Source: Vreelandella olivaria
GTDB lineage: Bacteria; Pseudomonadota; Gammaproteobacteria; Pseudomonadales; Halomonadaceae
DNA: 64,000 bases
Assembly: GCF_023507745.1 (NCBI RefSeq)
Contig: NZ_JALPZO010000061.1
Location: forward strand, 1-64,000
Reading direction: 5' to 3'
Notes under the pieces: generated by a model
What the model was told of the DNA's origin: nothing
What the model saw: the letters and a program-made list of their open reading frames with translations, nothing else
The model's database searches: none
In this document: piece by piece, positions 24,681 through 32,564 of the stretch
Layout: each line of letters starts with the position of its first letter
Numbering within the stretch: position 1 is the first letter of the stretch
Program-made: the position numbers and the translations under genes

Positions 24681-25906
24681 GAGGTGGGTTCCTCTTCGTT
24701 GGGTTGGCCAAGCTGGCTAAGCGGCTGGGCGTTGACGCTCATCAGCATGTCGCTGAGGCCATCGCGGGGGTTCATGTCCTCGAGGGCGCGCACTTCATTA
24801 CGGTCCAGCCAGCCGTCGGTGATGCCGCGGTGGTAGAACTCGGCGCGCTCTTTCGGGGTGCCGCGCAGCAGGCCTGCGACGTTGAACTTGACGTAGTAAC
24901 CCGCCGCCCGCTCACTGCGCGTAAACACGCGGCGGTTAATCTCTTCTTCCCAGTTCTTCACCCAGGGCATGATGGTGTGCCGCACGAACTGAATGGCCTG
25001 CTCACTAATGTTGCTGAAAGTGGCTTTTTCCAGGTCGTTGATCATGTGCGCGGGCACGTTGAAGATGCCGGCGATTTCCGAGCGGTTGAACTTACGGGTT
25101 TCGAGGAACTGGGCGTCTTCGGGTGGCACCGTGATCGACTTGTAGTCGAGGTCGGCAGGCAGCATGAGCGTTTTGTTTTCGCTGCTGCGCAATCGGGCTA
25201 CCGACTCTTTCCAGGCCTCCTTGAGGCGCTCCCAGCTGTCCTTTTGCAACTGGGTCTTCACGCCCACAATGCCCGTGGGGCGGCCGCCACCTTCGAAGAA
25301 CTCTTTTCCGTATCGCTGCGCCGCCAGGCCAAGGCCGATGGTGTCGCGGTGCTGGCTAATCAGGCTTTTGCCTACGCGAAACGACGAGCCCAGGGCGCGA
25401 ACGTGAATCATGTCCTCGACCTGTATGGCGCGGCTGCCGTCTTCGTCGTGATTGGTGTAGATCCAGCGGTTACCGTTTTTGACCAGATCGGTCTCCCACG
25501 GGTAGCGGCTGACCAGCTCGCGTAGCTCGCCTCGGTTGGAACGGATGATTTGCGTGTATCCATTGCCCCAGCCCAGTACGTGGGCCTGCTTGGTCTCGCG
25601 CCATTTGTAGCTGGTTTGCCAAATATTGGGCTCGTCGTGCAGCAGCCAGTACGCGGGGTGGTCCTTGGCGGCCTCGATGTTTCCCCCTTGCTTGCGCATG
25701 ACCCCGAGGGGCAGCTGCGCAATGGAGCTGCTCAGCACATAGATGCAGGCGTAAACCGCTGCCAGCCGCATGGCGGAAAGGTTGTTCACCGTGATAGCCA
25801 TGTCACCGCCAAAATACTCCGCCAGGTTCTGGCCGGTCAGGGGCGTGCTTGGGCTCTCGATACTGTTACGTTGGCTGGGCGATGAGAACAGGCTGTCCAG
25901 AATCAT
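24677..25906 (-). CDS. HK97-family portal protein
   Basis: A 409-residue portal protein of the HK97/phiKZ-like small-portal family. Features include RLAAVYACIYVLSSSIAQLPLG near the N-terminus, the YTQIIRSNRGEL segment, the FNRSEIAGIFNVPAHMIND family motif near residue 280, and the C-terminal GWLDRNEVRALEDMNP motif. It forms the DNA entry channel of the capsid. Confidence 0.95.
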   Translation of the reverse strand: MILDSLFSSPSQRNSIESPSTPLTGQNLAEYFGGDMAITVNNLSAMRLAAVYACIYVLSSSIAQLPLGVMRKQGGNIEAAKDHPAYWLLHDEPNIWQTSYKWRETKQAHVLGWGNGYTQIIRSNRGELRELVSRYPWETDLVKNGNRWIYTNHDEDGSRAIQVEDMIHVRALGSSFRVGKSLISQHRDTIGLGLAAQRYGKEFFEGGGRPTGIVGVKTQLQKDSWERLKEAWKESVARLRSSENKTLMLPADLDYKSITVPPEDAQFLETRKFNRSEIAGIFNVPAHMINDLEKATFSNISEQAIQFVRHTIMPWVKNWEEEINRRVFTRSERAAGYYVKFNVAGLLRGTPKERAEFYHRGITDGWLDRNEVRALEDMNPRDGLSDMLMSVNAQPLSQLGQPNEEEPTS

Positions 25907-26085
25907 GTGCCACGCTCCTTTTCCCCTGCGCGGCGCTTGGCCGCGCGGGTTGCCGCCAACGCCAGCAATAGCAGCAGCGCGCCGCCATAGATCAAGGCGT
26001 CAGCTAGGCCGTACCGCAAAAACAGGCCGTAGTTGAGCGCCCCGAAGCCAATCAGGCCCAGGGTGTCTAGTAGAAATTGGCGCAT
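25903..26085 (-). CDS. Small membrane protein between terminase and portal
   Basis: A 60-residue protein with two hydrophobic segments (LLDTLGLIGFGALNYGLFLR and IYGGALLLLLALAATRAAKR) and a basic C-terminus. It overlaps the portal gene by 4 bp and abuts the terminase gene. Small membrane proteins occur at this place in several HK97-like phages. Role unknown. Confidence 0.7.
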   Translation of the reverse strand: MRQFLLDTLGLIGFGALNYGLFLRYGLADALIYGGALLLLLALAATRAAKRRAGEKERGT

Positions 26086-27804
26086 TCACATCACCAGAAT
26101 GTCGTCGTCTGTAAGGGATTCGAGAACGCTGCCACCTTCCTGGGCCGCATTCATCGCGCGGCCGATGGCCATGATCAGCGCCACCGCGCCATCGATTTTG
26201 TTGTGGCTGCCCTGCTTGATAGGGCGCACCACGTCGTCATTGCCTGGCAGGTATTTGCCCACAACGTTGCCAACACACCAGGTCATGATGGGGTGGCCGT
26301 CGTGGTGGAATCGGCCTGTCAGAATCGCCGCCTCCAGCTCTTTCATGGGGTCCGACATGTGCGTGTAGCTCTGCTGGATAGTGACCGGGTTCATGCCCGC
26401 GTCATCCAGTTGGTGCGACAGGTTGGCAGCACCGTGTGGGTCGATGCCCGACTCTTTAGCCGGGGCCTCTTCGTGGGCTTCTGTCGCTTGCGCCAGCACT
26501 TCGCGGTAATCGATCTCCGCGCCCTCGGTTTTTTCCAGCTGCCCCGCTTCTACCCATCCCTGGTACCGCTCTGCTGTCCGGCGATCCTCGTCGTTAAATA
26601 CGGTCTCCTCGGGCGCCCAAAACGTTGGCCCTACGCAGTAGTAGTGGGCTTTGCCATCGATCTGTTTGGTGAACACGCGAACCATGCCGGTGAGGTCCAG
26701 CTTTCGCGCCAGGTCGAAACCGTAGTAACAGTCAACGCCCTGGAGCTTTTCGATGGTTAGCGTGCGGTCTTCGCACTTGCGCCAGGCTTCCATGTTGAAG
26801 AAGCCGCCCTTTGACGACACCCAGATATTGAGGTGTTTCGTCTTGTACTTGTTGGCAAGGCGAGCGCGTGCCACTGCCTTGTCACGCTGGCTACGCAGGT
26901 AGTCCAGCTTTACGGAAACCCCAGCATTGGGGTTGGCCTTCAAGATCGCCTCGTCAGTGGTCCAGTCGTCGCCTTCATCGATGGTGTAGATAATGGCGAA
27001 CAGCTCATCATCTACGCTGATACCCTCCAGCATCTCGATGGCGCGGTCGCGCATTTCGTAACAGGGCCCGGCTATATCGAAGCCTGCCGTTGTTATTACC
27101 CATACAAGCGGCTGGGATCGGGCACCCATGCCGGTGATCATGGTGTCGTAAAGACGTGAGTCGGTGTGTTCGTGGTACTCGTCAATCAGCGACAGCGATG
27201 GGCTGGAGCCGTCGCCGGGGTCACCAATTACCGGTTCAAAAACGCTGCCATCTGTACGCTGCAGCTTCTTAGCCCAAGGCACAATGCCAAAGCGCTTGCG
27301 CAAGCTCGGTAGACGCTGGGCCATCTTTAGCGCTGGTCTAAATACCTCCCAGGCTTGTTTCTCGCTGGTCGCGCCGCAGTAGACCTCAGCCCCGTATTCG
27401 TTATCTGCACAGAATGCATAAAGCCCTGCGCCAGCCACCTTGATCGACTTGCCGTTCTTGCGCGGCACCTCTTCATAAACTTCTCGAAAGCGACGCAGGC
27501 CGTCAGCTTTGCGAACCCATCCGAAGACCATGGCAAGGCTAAACAACTGCCAAGGCTCAAGCGTGATGCGCTGGTTACCTCGCGCCCACTCGCCCTTGGT
27601 GTGGGGTAGTAACTGGACGAACTTGCACACCCGCTCGGCCTTGTCGCGGTCGAATCGATAAGGGTAGCTTTTGGCCTTGCTGGCTTTTACGTCGTTGAGG
27701 TGTCGAGCGCAGGCCTGCTTAACGTAAAGGCATGCGGGAATCTTGCCGCCCACCACGTCTCGCGCGTACTTCTGCGCCGCGTTGACGTTGGGATATGCGG
27801 CCAT
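26086..27804 (-). CDS. terL: Terminase large subunit
   Basis: A 572-residue packaging ATPase-nuclease. The N-terminal ATPase has the adenine-binding and Walker-like features of the HK97 terminase family ([19 protein letters not shown], with the GKS loop) and an acidic Walker B region ([11 protein letters not shown]). The C-terminal nuclease has a [16 protein letters not shown] segment with conserved Asp. Cuts concatemeric DNA and drives it through the portal. Start at 27804 is close after the small subunit stop (3 bp). Confidence 0.95.
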   Translation of the reverse strand: MAAYPNVNAAQKYARDVVGGKIPACLYVKQACARHLNDVKASKAKSYPYRFDRDKAERVCKFVQLLPHTKGEWARGNQRITLEPWQLFSLAMVFGWVRKADGLRRFREVYEEVPRKNGKSIKVAGAGLYAFCADNEYGAEVYCGATSEKQAWEVFRPALKMAQRLPSLRKRFGIVPWAKKLQRTDGSVFEPVIGDPGDGSSPSLSLIDEYHEHTDSRLYDTMITGMGARSQPLVWVITTAGFDIAGPCYEMRDRAIEMLEGISVDDELFAIIYTIDEGDDWTTDEAILKANPNAGVSVKLDYLRSQRDKAVARARLANKYKTKHLNIWVSSKGGFFNMEAWRKCEDRTLTIEKLQGVDCYYGFDLARKLDLTGMVRVFTKQIDGKAHYYCVGPTFWAPEETVFNDEDRRTAERYQGWVEAGQLEKTEGAEIDYREVLAQATEAHEEAPAKESGIDPHGAANLSHQLDDAGMNPVTIQQSYTHMSDPMKELEAAILTGRFHHDGHPIMTWCVGNVVGKYLPGNDDVVRPIKQGSHNKIDGAVALIMAIGRAMNAAQEGGSVLESLTDDDILVM

Positions 27805-27807
27805 AGA

Positions 27808-28269
27808 TTAGAACTCGTCGAATTCGTTACCCTCTTCGCCCCCACATTCACTGCTACCAGCACCCAGCATGCGCAGGCGCGTGAGCGGATCTAGGCCGAG
27901 CAATGAGCCGAGGCGCGATAGCTGCGCAATGTAATCGTTACGGGCAGCGACATAGGGCGACTTCTTAATACTGCCGTCGGCGGTGGTCACTACCATGCCG
28001 CCGTCCTTAGCCGCCCAGTCGGTTATTTTCAGGTCGGCCTTGATCATGTAGGCGAAGCTGTTGCAGTAAGCCAAGAGCAATGGCGCGTCTTCTGGCTCAA
28101 ACGTACCGCGCTCGATGAGTATTTTGCTCTGGCTCTTCCACAGCTTGACGGCGGTTTCATCAATCAGCTCTGGCGGCGGGGCGATGCGTGAAATCGAGCT
28201 TTGGTGCTGCATCGAGGTTTTGCGTTTTCGACCACCACCCGATGCCCGAACGGGCGCGGCATTTCCCAT
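27808..28269 (-). CDS. terS: Terminase small subunit (P27 family)
   Basis: A 153-residue protein of the P27/HK97 small terminase type. The family pattern is PPPELIDETAVKLWKSQ followed by TFEPEDAPLLLAYCNSFA. It recognises the packaging site and recruits the large subunit. ATG 28269 follows GGAGGC; a longer frame (28452) enters a non-coding C-rich stretch and is rejected. Confidence 0.85.
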   Translation of the reverse strand: MGNAAPVRASGGGRKRKTSMQHQSSISRIAPPPELIDETAVKLWKSQSKILIERGTFEPEDAPLLLAYCNSFAYMIKADLKITDWAAKDGGMVVTTADGSIKKSPYVAARNDYIAQLSRLGSLLGLDPLTRLRMLGAGSSECGGEEGNEFDEF

Positions 28270-28375
28270 CCGTGCCTCCGGAAAAATTTTCGTTATTTCT
28301 CGCGTAAAAAAATAAGCCTGGGGGTGCGGTGTCCGCTGGCGATGCCTGTAGAGATTTGCCCCCCCTCCCCCCTTG
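28270..28375. other. Non-coding region, possible cos site
   Basis: A 106-bp stretch between HNH and small terminase genes with a homopolymeric C-rich tract (CCCCCCCTCCCCCC near 28360) and no gene. In HNH-terminase phages the cohesive-end site lies here. I see no proof of the exact cut site. Confidence 0.4.
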
Positions 28376-28738
28376 TCAGCCGCCGCGGTGGCGGGCGCGT
28401 AGCGCCTCCTGCTGCGTCTTGGCTTTGTGGCAAGGCCCACATAGCGCCTCAAGGTTAGAGGGCACAGTCAGCCCGCCTTCGGCCTCTGGCTTGATGTGAT
28501 CGACCGACTCAAACGGAGTGGCTCTGCCGTTGCGCTTGCACTCCTGGCACAGGTAGCGGTCGCGCTCGGCCACCGCTTCACGCATTCGCCGCCATGCTCG
28601 ACCACCGCGACCTCGGCCAGCGCGGCCACGACTCCACGCCTTAGCCTGGTCGGCATGCTCATCGCAGTAGCCGTGGGCATGCCGTGTGGTCTTGCGGCAC
28701 AGCTTGTCGCGGCATGGGGTGGGTGTACGGGCTGGCAT
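28376..28738 (-). CDS. HNH endonuclease (packaging type)
   Basis: A 120-residue HNH nuclease. It has Cys pairs CQEC and CGPC that hold zinc, the DH of FESVDHIKPEAEGG and the N of PSNLEALCGPCHKAK. In HK97-like phages this nuclease next to the terminase genes is needed for cohesive-end cutting. An extra N-terminal Cys/His cluster (CRDKLCRKTTRHAHGYC) may bind a second zinc. Start at 28738 adjoins the upstream gene by one base. Confidence 0.9.
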   Translation of the reverse strand: MPARTPTPCRDKLCRKTTRHAHGYCDEHADQAKAWSRGRAGRGRGGRAWRRMREAVAERDRYLCQECKRNGRATPFESVDHIKPEAEGGLTVPSNLEALCGPCHKAKTQQEALRARHRGG

Positions 28739-28917
28739 TAATCAATCTCGTCAGGTTCGAGGAACTGCGGACCGCCCGCGCCGTCGTCCGTCACGTCAAC
28801 GTCTTGAGAGAGCAGGTAATCGACAACCTGCTGGTTGCTCTCCGCCAGGCGATTAATGGCCTCGGTCTGGGCCTGCAGTGCAGCGACCAGGGCTGCCATA
28901 TCGCTTGATTCACTCAT
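28738..28917 (-). CDS. Small coiled-coil protein, lysis/packaging junction
   Basis: A 59-residue helical protein (SDMAALVAALQAQTEAINRL) ending in an acidic tail (FLEPDEID), unassigned. ATG 28917 or 28920 follows GAGGTG by a usual spacing. The gene overlaps the Rz1-like stop by 8 bp, so it is translated from the lysis transcript. Function unknown. Confidence 0.55.
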   Translation of the reverse strand: MSESSDMAALVAALQAQTEAINRLAESNQQVVDYLLSQDVDVTDDGAGGPQFLEPDEID

Positions 28918-29191
28918 CATCAACACCTCGATCACCTACACCGACTATCTCAACCACCGCCCCGCGATCCGCGTTAGCACGACGCCGCAGCGCCTCATAC
29001 TCCGCCAACAGCAGCAACAGGCCGCGATTGCTATTGAGTATCAGGTTTGGCGCGGGTAGCTCGCTCACCAGGTGATGCGGGACCGTCGGGCAGTCGCACG
29101 CCATCGAGGGCGCCGGGGCGCTGGAGCTCGCGCAGCCAGTCATTAATGCCAGCTGGCAGATCGCTATCCATCCACGCGCGCGATTCAGCAT
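28910..29191 (-). CDS. Rz1: Rz1-like outer-membrane spanin lipoprotein
   Basis: A 93-residue lipoprotein nested in the Rz gene in another frame, the classic spanin arrangement. The signal peptide MLNRARGWIAICQLALMTGC ends in a lipobox (LMTGC), followed by a Ser/Pro-rich segment (ASSSAPAPS). The C-terminal 40 residues extend past Rz and are longer than in lambda Rz1 (60 residues before processing). With Rz it forms the complex that fuses inner and outer membranes in lysis. Confidence 0.8.
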   Translation of the reverse strand: MLNRARGWIAICQLALMTGCASSSAPAPSMACDCPTVPHHLVSELPAPNLILNSNRGLLLLLAEYEALRRRANADRGAVVEIVGVGDRGVDDE

Positions 29192-29486
29192 CGGTCTCTC
29201 CCAGTTGTTCAAGCGCCCGAGTGCTGGCGCGCATGTCGTCGGCAATGATAGTCAGGGCGCGGTCACGCTCGGCCATGGCTGAGTTGAGCGTTTCAATCTG
29301 CTGGCGCTGCCATTGCTGGTGCTCCCGCAGGATCTCGGCGCGCTCTCGCTGGCGCTCTGCCTCGCCCTGGTAGGCGTCCCGCTGGGTGATGATGTGCTGC
29401 CAGTAGAGGTAAGCGCTTGCCAGAGCCAAGCCACCCAGCGCCCAACCCATTACCCGCCCCTTGAGCGAAGCAATCATTTGAGCCAC
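29031..29486 (-). CDS. Rz: Rz-like inner-membrane spanin
   Basis: A 151-residue protein with one N-terminal membrane anchor (VMGWALGGLALASAYLYWQH) and a long periplasmic coiled coil (DAYQGEAERQRERAEILREH), matching lambda Rz. Its C-terminus (ELQRPGALDGVRLPD) is the typical Rz ending. It overlaps the holin gene by 13 bp and encloses the start of Rz1 out of frame. Confidence 0.85.
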   Translation of the reverse strand: MAQMIASLKGRVMGWALGGLALASAYLYWQHIITQRDAYQGEAERQRERAEILREHQQWQRQQIETLNSAMAERDRALTIIADDMRASTRALEQLGETDAESRAWMDSDLPAGINDWLRELQRPGALDGVRLPDGPASPGERATRAKPDTQ

Positions 29487-29836
29487 TTCTTAACAAATGC
29501 CAGCAGCACCTCATATAACGCGTCTGCTTTGTTGCGCACCCACTCAATACCCATGATCGACAGAAACACGCATGGCGCCATGGCTAGTGCATCCGGCACT
29601 TCGTAGTAATCGGCTGCCCAGAGAAATACTGGATATAGTGATAGCGAAAGAATCGTTCCCACCGTCGCGCTCATCAGAGCCTTTGTCCAAGGGCCGCCGT
29701 TGTGCAGTACAGTGATAAAGCCAACAGTGAATGTTGCGGCAATAAGCTGTAGCCAGGGCATCATATCCAACAGCCACTGCCAGTTGCTCGGGTCGCGGTT
29801 TGACATGATGCGCTTCTCTTTTCGTTTCGGACTCAT
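29474..29836 (-). CDS. Holin with two possible starts
   Basis: A 120-residue membrane protein with hydrophobic segments at about residues 25-45 (WLQLIAATFTVGFITVL), 50-70 and 75-105. By position between endolysin and Rz, and by topology, it is the holin. Two ATG starts are usable: 29836, with GAGGTGG nicely spaced, and 29803 (MSNRDPSNW), which drops the basic SPKRKEKRI extension. Dual starts of this kind give holin and antiholin forms in lambda S. Family call is by position, not by motif. Confidence 0.7.
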   Translation of the reverse strand: MSPKRKEKRIMSNRDPSNWQWLLDMMPWLQLIAATFTVGFITVLHNGGPWTKALMSATVGTILSLSLYPVFLWAADYYEVPDALAMAPCVFLSIMGIEWVRNKADALYEVLLAFVKKWLK

Positions 29837-29863
29837 GAGAGACCACCTCGGCGGGCGGGAAGG

Positions 29864-30418
29864 TCAGGCAGGGTGGCGACGCTCCAGCAGAGCGCGCTCA
29901 TACCAGGTCTTGTCGGCGTCACACAGGACGCCCTTGGCCCGCTGGTATTCGTACAGCAGGCGCTCCAATGAATATTCGTGCTGGCCATACCCCGCCCCGG
30001 GCAGCGACGCCCAGATGTTGCGGCACCGGTGGATGGCATCGGCAATGCGGCCCTCTTGAATCAGATGCAGCGCCTTTTGCTCGCGGACCTGCTGAATAGC
30101 GCACCGGTCCTGACTGAGCGGCCCAAAATCCGGCAGAGCCAGCAGGGCGCGGTAATGACCCCAGTAGCGGTACAGTTGCTGGTAACGCCCTGCCGCCGTC
30201 GAACTCAGCCCCTTGCGGATCCGCACCAGACGATTTGGGTGGTCGCCGTAGTCGTCCATCAGAATCAATTTACTGGGCAGCGAGCCCACGATGACCCGGT
30301 AACCGTTATCGGTGCGCGGGTCGCTCAGCATGGGCTTGCCGATCTCTGCAAACGCCAGGGTATCGAGAAAGGCGCACACGTTGACGCCGCCCGCTTGGGC
30401 AGGAGTGATAACAGGCAT
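29864..30418 (-). CDS. Endolysin: GH104-type lytic transglycosylase (R-like)
   Basis: A 184-residue protein resembling lambda R. The active-site Glu is in AFLDTLAFAEIGKPML, followed by the DNGYRVIVGS segment and GLSSTAAGRYQQLYRYW, both family hallmarks. It cleaves the glycan strands of peptidoglycan once the holin opens the membrane. No signal peptide, so it depends on the holin. First gene of the lysis cassette. Confidence 0.9.
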   Translation of the reverse strand: MPVITPAQAGGVNVCAFLDTLAFAEIGKPMLSDPRTDNGYRVIVGSLPSKLILMDDYGDHPNRLVRIRKGLSSTAAGRYQQLYRYWGHYRALLALPDFGPLSQDRCAIQQVREQKALHLIQEGRIADAIHRCRNIWASLPGAGYGQHEYSLERLLYEYQRAKGVLCDADKTWYERALLERRHPA

Positions 30419-30496
30419 GGGCAGTCACTTGATGTAAGAAAGCCCCGGCACGACCGGGCAAGGCGCACCAGGTGGCACGCAATGGGAACAGCGGAA

Positions 30497-30529
30497 AGCA
30501 AAAAGCCCCGCTGGGTGGCCAGCAGGGCT
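30497..30529 (-). terminator. Intrinsic terminator upstream of lysis genes
   Basis: Minus-strand AAGCCCTGCTGG, CCAC loop, CCAGCGGGGCTTTTT (one G-T pair). It lies between a candidate late promoter and the endolysin gene, the position of the lambda tR' terminator. Confidence 0.75.
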
Positions 30530-30574
30530 TCATGATGTGTGGCGGCTAGCGACATTGAGCGCCAGCCTAGAAAC

Positions 30575-30603
30575 ATGGTAGGCCAATCGTGTAGTTAATA
30601 CAA
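30575..30603 (-). promoter_or_regulatory. Candidate late promoter
   Basis: Minus-strand TTGTAT (30603-30598), exactly 17 bp, TACCAT (30580-30575), four of six matches for each element. It lies just upstream of the terminator at 30497-30529, as for lambda PR'. A near-palindrome overlaps its -35 region. Confidence 0.45.
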
Positions 30604-30614
30604 CATGTGGTATT
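30597..30614. promoter_or_regulatory. 18-bp near-palindrome over late promoter
   Basis: AATACAACATGTGGTATT; the two halves match except at one symmetrical pair. It overlaps the -35 of the candidate late promoter and ends just before the upstream gene stop, a good place for an operator or an antiterminator-loading site. Confidence 0.45.
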
Positions 30615-30615
30615 C

Positions 30616-31239
30616 CTAAATTTGCGCCAGCAGCAAAAGCTGCACCCTGGCTTCACGGGCCGCGTTCTTAATGGCCATGCCATTCTTGAAGATCGGCACG
30701 GACGGCGCCGGGTTAGGGATGCGGCGCTTGATGCCCGCGGGGCTTTCAACCAGCACCACGCTGGCAATATCCCCCATCACTGCCAGCGACCCCATTTGCA
30801 ACATGCGCGAATAGATCGGCAAGTGTTCGGCGATGAAATCATAAGGGCGTGCCCACGGCTGGCCCTGCTGGGTCGGCATAGGGTGCAGCTTGGCCGCCCG
30901 TATCAGCACCGCCAGGCGAGCGCGGGGGCGTAGCCGCGCCTGCGCCAGCCACGCCTCGGCATATTCATGGCCTCTGTGTATGCGGATACCGCGGTCATAC
31001 GCCATGGCCAGCGGGTCGGCACTCGCGGTACCGCCCCCGGGCTGCTCGCCCAGGGTGGCGGCTGAACTGAAGGGCTGGTAACCCTGATTCTCATGCCAAT
31101 GCCAGGTCAGGCGCTCTGCCTCCATGTCCAGCATGCGGTCCACGAATACACGCCCTGCCTCCGGGTCGTGCTCTGGGTGACTGATCCGCGCTCGCTCGCG
31201 CAGCTCACGAATCCCCATATGCTCATAGTTGCGCGCCAT
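30616..31239 (-). CDS. Late regulator candidate (Q position), unknown family
   Basis: A 207-residue basic protein read just upstream of the late promoter and terminator, where lambda carries the Q antiterminator. I see Arg/Ala-rich helical parts (YAEAWLAQARLRPRARLAVLI) and a C-terminal basic segment (AGIKRRIPNPAPSVP) but no zinc finger or clear Q motif. ATG 31239 follows GAGGTGG and is preferred over 31278. The assignment as antiterminator is by position only. Confidence 0.6.
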   Translation of the reverse strand: MARNYEHMGIRELRERARISHPEHDPEAGRVFVDRMLDMEAERLTWHWHENQGYQPFSSAATLGEQPGGGTASADPLAMAYDRGIRIHRGHEYAEAWLAQARLRPRARLAVLIRAAKLHPMPTQQGQPWARPYDFIAEHLPIYSRMLQMGSLAVMGDIASVVLVESPAGIKRRIPNPAPSVPIFKNGMAIKNAAREARVQLLLLAQI

Positions 31240-31262
31240 CGTCCCCACCTCTTTCAACACCA

Positions 31263-31769
31263 TTATCCCTTTCTCCACTCGGTGCCGCCTACAGCAGGTC
31301 GCTCACCATGGTGGCGATACGTAGGCATCAACTCCGCATAGCGCTTAAGCACACGCTTTGCCTCTTCAAGCCCCACGGCCAACACGGCGCAGTAGCCGCG
31401 AGCCTCTGCCATCGCCAGCCAAGCACGCTGGCTGTCTGCAAGCGGCGCGGTGTGAGGTGGAGAAGCTTTAAACTCCATATACAGTCCGTGCCAACCGCCT
31501 CTAGCATCCATCACCACCAAGTCACTGACACCGCTTTTCACACCCTGGCGCTTCATGGCCGCGCCGGTGCTCTTGCTGCGCTGGCCACCATTAGGAACAT
31601 GATAGATAGCGTCGTATAGCTTCCCCACCAGCTCCCCGCGTTTCTTCTCGCCCATCAGCCAGCGTATTAGTACAGCTTGCTCGTTACCTTCCCAATCAAC
31701 TGGGCGTTTGCGGGGTGTACCGCTCTTAGTGAGCGCACGTGGGCGGCGCGGTTTTTGTAATATGGTCAT
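31263..31769 (-). CDS. VRR-NUC domain nuclease
   Basis: A 168-residue protein of the virus-type replication-repair nuclease family. The PD-(D/E)xK core shows VKSGVSDLVVMDA (Asp) and GLYMEFKASPP (Glu-x-Lys), preceded by VPNGGQRSKSTGAAMKRQG, the usual N-terminal element. In lambda-like phages such nucleases sit in the nin region and may act like RusA in resolving recombination junctions. ATG 31769 follows GAGGTG. Confidence 0.9.
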   Translation of the reverse strand: MTILQKPRRPRALTKSGTPRKRPVDWEGNEQAVLIRWLMGEKKRGELVGKLYDAIYHVPNGGQRSKSTGAAMKRQGVKSGVSDLVVMDARGGWHGLYMEFKASPPHTAPLADSQRAWLAMAEARGYCAVLAVGLEEAKRVLKRYAELMPTYRHHGERPAVGGTEWRKG

Positions 31770-31830
31770 GCGGCACCTCTCTGCTGCCCTCGCTGACGAT
31801 CCGCTCCCACTCGGCAATGAAAAAAGCCAT
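31726..31830 (-). CDS. Possible 34-residue ORF
   Basis: ATG 31830 starts a short frame (MAFFIAEWERIVSEGSREVP) that overlaps the nuclease start. It has a weak GGA signal upstream. It may be a coupling peptide or no gene at all. Confidence 0.25.
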   Translation of the reverse strand: MAFFIAEWERIVSEGSREVPHDHITKTAPPTCAH

Positions 31831-31832
31831 GA

Positions 31833-32564
31833 TTAACGTCCTCCCATTACTGTCAACGGCACACCCGCTTGCGCCAACAGCTCACGGCGCCGTGCCTCTT
31901 CACGCTCACGGGCCTCTCTGCGCTGCTCAGCCTTCTGGTCAGCGGGCTTATTGATCAGCTCACGCAAATGGCTAACCACCCGCTTACGCTGCTGCTTGCC
32001 TTCCTCTGTCACCGGCTTGTCAGGCGGGGCCAGCAAATGCGCCACCTTGGGGGCGGGCAGCTTGCCAGCACTCACTGCATCGTTCAGGACGATCTCGCGG
32101 CGCTGCGGGTCATGCCCTAACGAAACCACCCACTCAGGCTGGCGCCCTTCTGCCTTCACCGCCTCCAGCTCACGCTCATACGCCGCCAAAAACGACATAC
32201 GCGCCCCCACCTTGTCGCCACCAGCCAGCACCGGCTTAGCAACGGCAAAGGCGCGGGCAATCTCAGGCGTCCAAACCACCGTCTCCTGCTCGTCTGTGCT
32301 ATGCAGCGCCAGCGCCCACGCCTCATTGCCAGTCAGGTGTGCATTGGCACTGGGTAAACGCTCAATGATGGCCGCCAGGGTCAGCTTTCCGTGTAGCTCA
32401 GCACGGCAGCGGGCCAGTGCACGGCAAATCTCATCAAACGGGTAGCCGCTCAGGTCTTCCGCCATCAGCATCCCGACAGAGGGCCGCATTTCCTGCCCGA
32501 GCACTTCCGCTGTGGCGTAAACAAGATCCAACACCTGTTCGTGCTGAGCGTCGGTTAGTGGCAT
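31833..32564 (-). CDS. Replication accessory protein (P-like candidate)
   Basis: A 243-residue protein after the O-like gene, overlapping it by 10 bp. It is largely helical (MLMAEDLSGYPFDEICRALA), with a charged C-terminal region (DQKAEQRREAREREEARRRE) ending VPLTVMGGR. Its position corresponds to lambda P, the DnaB loader, and the short LTVMGGR ending resembles the gpP-type VMGGR segment. The family match is weak; called from position and gross features. Confidence 0.6.
   Translation of the reverse strand: MPLTDAQHEQVLDLVYATAEVLGQEMRPSVGMLMAEDLSGYPFDEICRALARCRAELHGKLTLAAIIERLPSANAHLTGNEAWALALHSTDEQETVVWTPEIARAFAVAKPVLAGGDKVGARMSFLAAYERELEAVKAEGRQPEWVVSLGHDPQRREIVLNDAVSAGKLPAPKVAHLLAPPDKPVTEEGKQQRKRVVSHLRELINKPADQKAEQRREAREREEARRRELLAQAGVPLTVMGGR

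Noticed and set aside
28270..28452. Extension of the small terminase to 28452
   Set aside because: Passes through a homopolymeric C-rich, non-coding stretch; ATG 28269 has a clear ribosome binding site.
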